15,669 nucleotides of DNA from assembly GCA_003242315.1 (NCBI GenBank), contig QGUY01000072.1:1-15669 (forward strand), in the 5' to 3' direction. Source of the stretch: Bacteroidota bacterium (GTDB taxonomy: Bacteria; Bacteroidota; Bacteroidia; Cytophagales; Cyclobacteriaceae). Position 1 is the first letter of the stretch. Every line of letters begins with the position of its first letter. Of the stretch, positions 14,323 through 15,669 are shown piece after piece. Below the pieces are notes generated by a model. It saw only the letters and a list, made by a program, of their open reading frames with translations, searched no databases and had not been told where the DNA came from. The translations under genes and the position numbers were made by a program.

Positions 14323-14994
14323 TCAATCTTTCAGTATCCTCATCTCCACCCTCCTATTCATTGCTCTCGCCTCAGGCGTCATTTCATTTCTCAACGGCTG
14401 GCTACCTCCATACGCATGTGTCTTGATCCTGTTCTTGCTCACACCCTGCGACACGAGGTACTTTTTCACTGCTTCAACGCGCTCTTGTGAAAGCTTGAGA
14501 TTGGCTTTGGCGCTGCCGACGTTGTCGGTGTGGCCTTCGAGCTGAATTTCCATGCGTGGATTCTCCTTCATCATCTGAGCTACTTCATCCAACTCGCGAA
14601 ACGACTTCGGATCAATGGTAGCTTTTCCACGGTCAAAGATCAGATTATTAAGTATGACAGTCTCGCCTTTGGGAGTCAGCAGAATATCGCGACGGAGAGT
14701 GTTATTAAGAACCTCGCTCGGGTTAACAATCACGGTTCGTGGATTGTATCCTTCTGACTCCGCCGTAATCTGGTATTTGGCTGAGCCGAAAATGGTGAAT
14801 GAAAATGTGCTGTCATAAAAACGCCCGGATATCCCGCCTGTCGGAATGCTGCTGTACCTGATGCGTGCCGGTATGGCCTTGCCCGAGCGGGCATCGAGAA
14901 TCCGGCCTTCGGCGATAATCTCGTCCTCCTGGGCTTGCGCGCGCTGCCCCGCCAGGGCACCTGCCACGACAAGAAGTAGTGCTATTCGGCTCAT
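14323..14994 (-). CDS. OmpA-family peptidoglycan-binding protein with regulatory-like beta domain
   Basis: An exported cell-envelope protein of 223 residues. A signal peptide covers about 1-21 (MSRIALLLVVAGALAGQRAQA). There is no lipobox cysteine, so it is probably periplasmic or otherwise retained. Residues about 26-105 form a carboxypeptidase-regulatory-like beta sandwich (EGRILDARSGKAIPARIRYSS...YQITAESEGYNPR). Residues about 112-222 are an OmpA C-terminal domain: LNNLIFDRGKATIDPKSFREL, then GHTDNVGSAKANLKLSQERVEAVKKYL, with the peptidoglycan-binding D157 and R172 present. It should non-covalently bind diaminopimelate in peptidoglycan. It has no outer-membrane barrel. The gene follows parC on the same strand after a 117-nt gap and converges on the secreted-protein gene across the inverted-repeat element. 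Confidence 0.9.
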   Translation of the reverse strand: MSRIALLLVVAGALAGQRAQAQEDEIIAEGRILDARSGKAIPARIRYSSIPTGGISGRFYDSTFSFTIFGSAKYQITAESEGYNPRTVIVNPSEVLNNTLRRDILLTPKGETVILNNLIFDRGKATIDPKSFRELDEVAQMMKENPRMEIQLEGHTDNVGSAKANLKLSQERVEAVKKYLVSQGVSKNRIKTHAYGGSQPLRNEMTPEARAMNRRVEMRILKD

Positions 14995-15111
14995 GTCAAA
15001 AAAGTATGATCTCTGGGCATCAAAAAACCTAACCTAACACTGCCGGACGGTTTTGGAAACTTCATCCAGACCAAACGCAGGATAACGCGCCCGGAGATTT
15101 CAATTTGCCCC

Positions 15112-15669
15112 CTACAGGGAAAGTTCAACCGTGTCGCCTACCTGGAACGTCCCCCCTTCGCCTTCCGTGCCCCTACCGTCTTCGGCGCGACTTTTTTGCG
15201 GGCTTTCGAAGAGCTCCGGCTGCTGCCCGCTTTTTAACGGGCTTTTTCGCTCCGGCTTGCTTTCCTCTGGCGCTTCGCTGAAGAGACTTGCCTGTTTCCC
15301 GGCCGACGGCTCTTTTTTTTTTAATGCGGAGTCTTTTTTCTCCGCCTTTTCCGGCACCCTCGGTGCCTTGACTTCCGGTTCCTCCTCCTCGTCGTCATCC
15401 GGCTGAGTCGGAACTTCATTCAGGGGACGAACATCAAGGACTTTGTCCGATGTGAGTCTGTTCCCCAGCGCTTTCCATCCCCGAACCTCAATAAACTCTT
15501 CGAGGTTGATCGTTTGTACCGACTTGCCCTTTCCTTTACCCTTGGAAACCTCTACCTCTACTTCCGGACTTTCCGCAGTGGAGACATACACCAGGCGTGA
15601 ACCAATCGACTCAGTGATGAAAATAAATTCCTTATCGACAGTGGTGGTCTCTATCTCGAACCGCTTCAC
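15112..15669 (-). CDS. parC: DNA topoisomerase IV subunit A, C-terminal part (partial)
   Basis: The frame is open to the window edge, so the GTG at 15669 is an internal valine codon rather than a start. What is visible is the last 185 residues. KRFEIETTTVDKEFIFITE and VQTINLEEFIEVRGWKALGNRLTSDKV (51-77) match the end of the beta-pinwheel domain of Bacteroidota GyrA/ParC-type A subunits; the VKGWKALGN-type segment is characteristic. The subunit cuts and rejoins DNA and, with ParE, unlinks daughter chromosomes. After residue about 85 comes a roughly 100-residue disordered tail rich in Glu, Lys and Pro. It contains QASLF (126-130) and QPELF (150-154), and ends GDTVELSL. The ParC versus GyrA choice rests on this family style. 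The rest of the gene and any parE lie to the right. Confidence 0.8.
   Translation of the reverse strand: MKRFEIETTTVDKEFIFITESIGSRLVYVSTAESPEVEVEVSKGKGKGKSVQTINLEEFIEVRGWKALGNRLTSDKVLDVRPLNEVPTQPDDDEEEEPEVKAPRVPEKAEKKDSALKKKEPSAGKQASLFSEAPEESKPERKSPLKSGQQPELFESPQKSRAEDGRGTEGEGGTFQVGDTVELSL

Noticed and set aside
15019..15055. AAAACC / GGTTTT pairing with T6 in the gap after parC, considered as a terminator
   Set aside because: The stem is AT-rich and only 6 bp with a 19-nt loop; support is too weak to report as a feature.

Overview
The window looks like a chromosomal segment from a member of the Bacteroidota, probably a Cytophagales-type bacterium with about 50% GC. Three things point that way. 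A near-perfect Bacteroidota housekeeping promoter (TTTTG, 19 nt, TATATTTG) lies before the pyrophosphatase gene. The right edge carries a topoisomerase IV subunit A tail of the kind seen in that phylum. The M23 peptidase, the ECF sigma/anti-sigma pair and the OmpA protein also have the family style of that phylum. No phage, transposase, CRISPR, rRNA or tRNA was seen.

Layout. 2-2122 (+): a tight run of trhO (tRNA uridine hydroxylation; 5' end outside the window), mogA (molybdopterin adenylyltransferase) and a membrane-anchored M23 peptidase. 2123-2492: a gene-free stretch with small repeats and inverted repeats. 2493-3170 (+): protein-L-isoaspartate O-methyltransferase, convergent with the threonine operon. 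3220-7945 (-): thrA-thrB-thrC, with 5-nt gaps, covering homoserine and threonine synthesis from aspartate except the aspartate-semialdehyde dehydrogenase step. Upstream of thrA on the same strand, at 8180-8094, is a 28-codon ORF with nine threonine codons, followed by mutually exclusive RNA stems. I read this as a threonine leader peptide and attenuator. 8320-9227 (+): an acyl-CoA thioesterase overlapped by a 127-residue protein of unknown function that vaguely resembles DNA polymerase III psi. 9383-11674 (+): a membrane pyrophosphatase whose key residues suggest a K+-dependent, Na+-pumping type, with a clear promoter and terminator. 11955-13389 (+): an ECF sigma factor and a probable membrane anti-sigma factor, closed by a strong terminator. 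13590-14069 (+): a small secreted protein. 14070-14322: AT-rich tetranucleotide repeats, then a long nested inverted repeat between convergent genes. 14323-14994 (-): an OmpA-family protein. 15112-15669 (-): the C-terminal tail of ParC, cut by the window edge.

Most of the window is housekeeping. The best candidates for something new are the threonine leader/attenuator, two clamp-binding-like peptides in the ParC tail, the psi-like small protein, the sensor domain of the anti-sigma factor, and the long inverted-repeat element.
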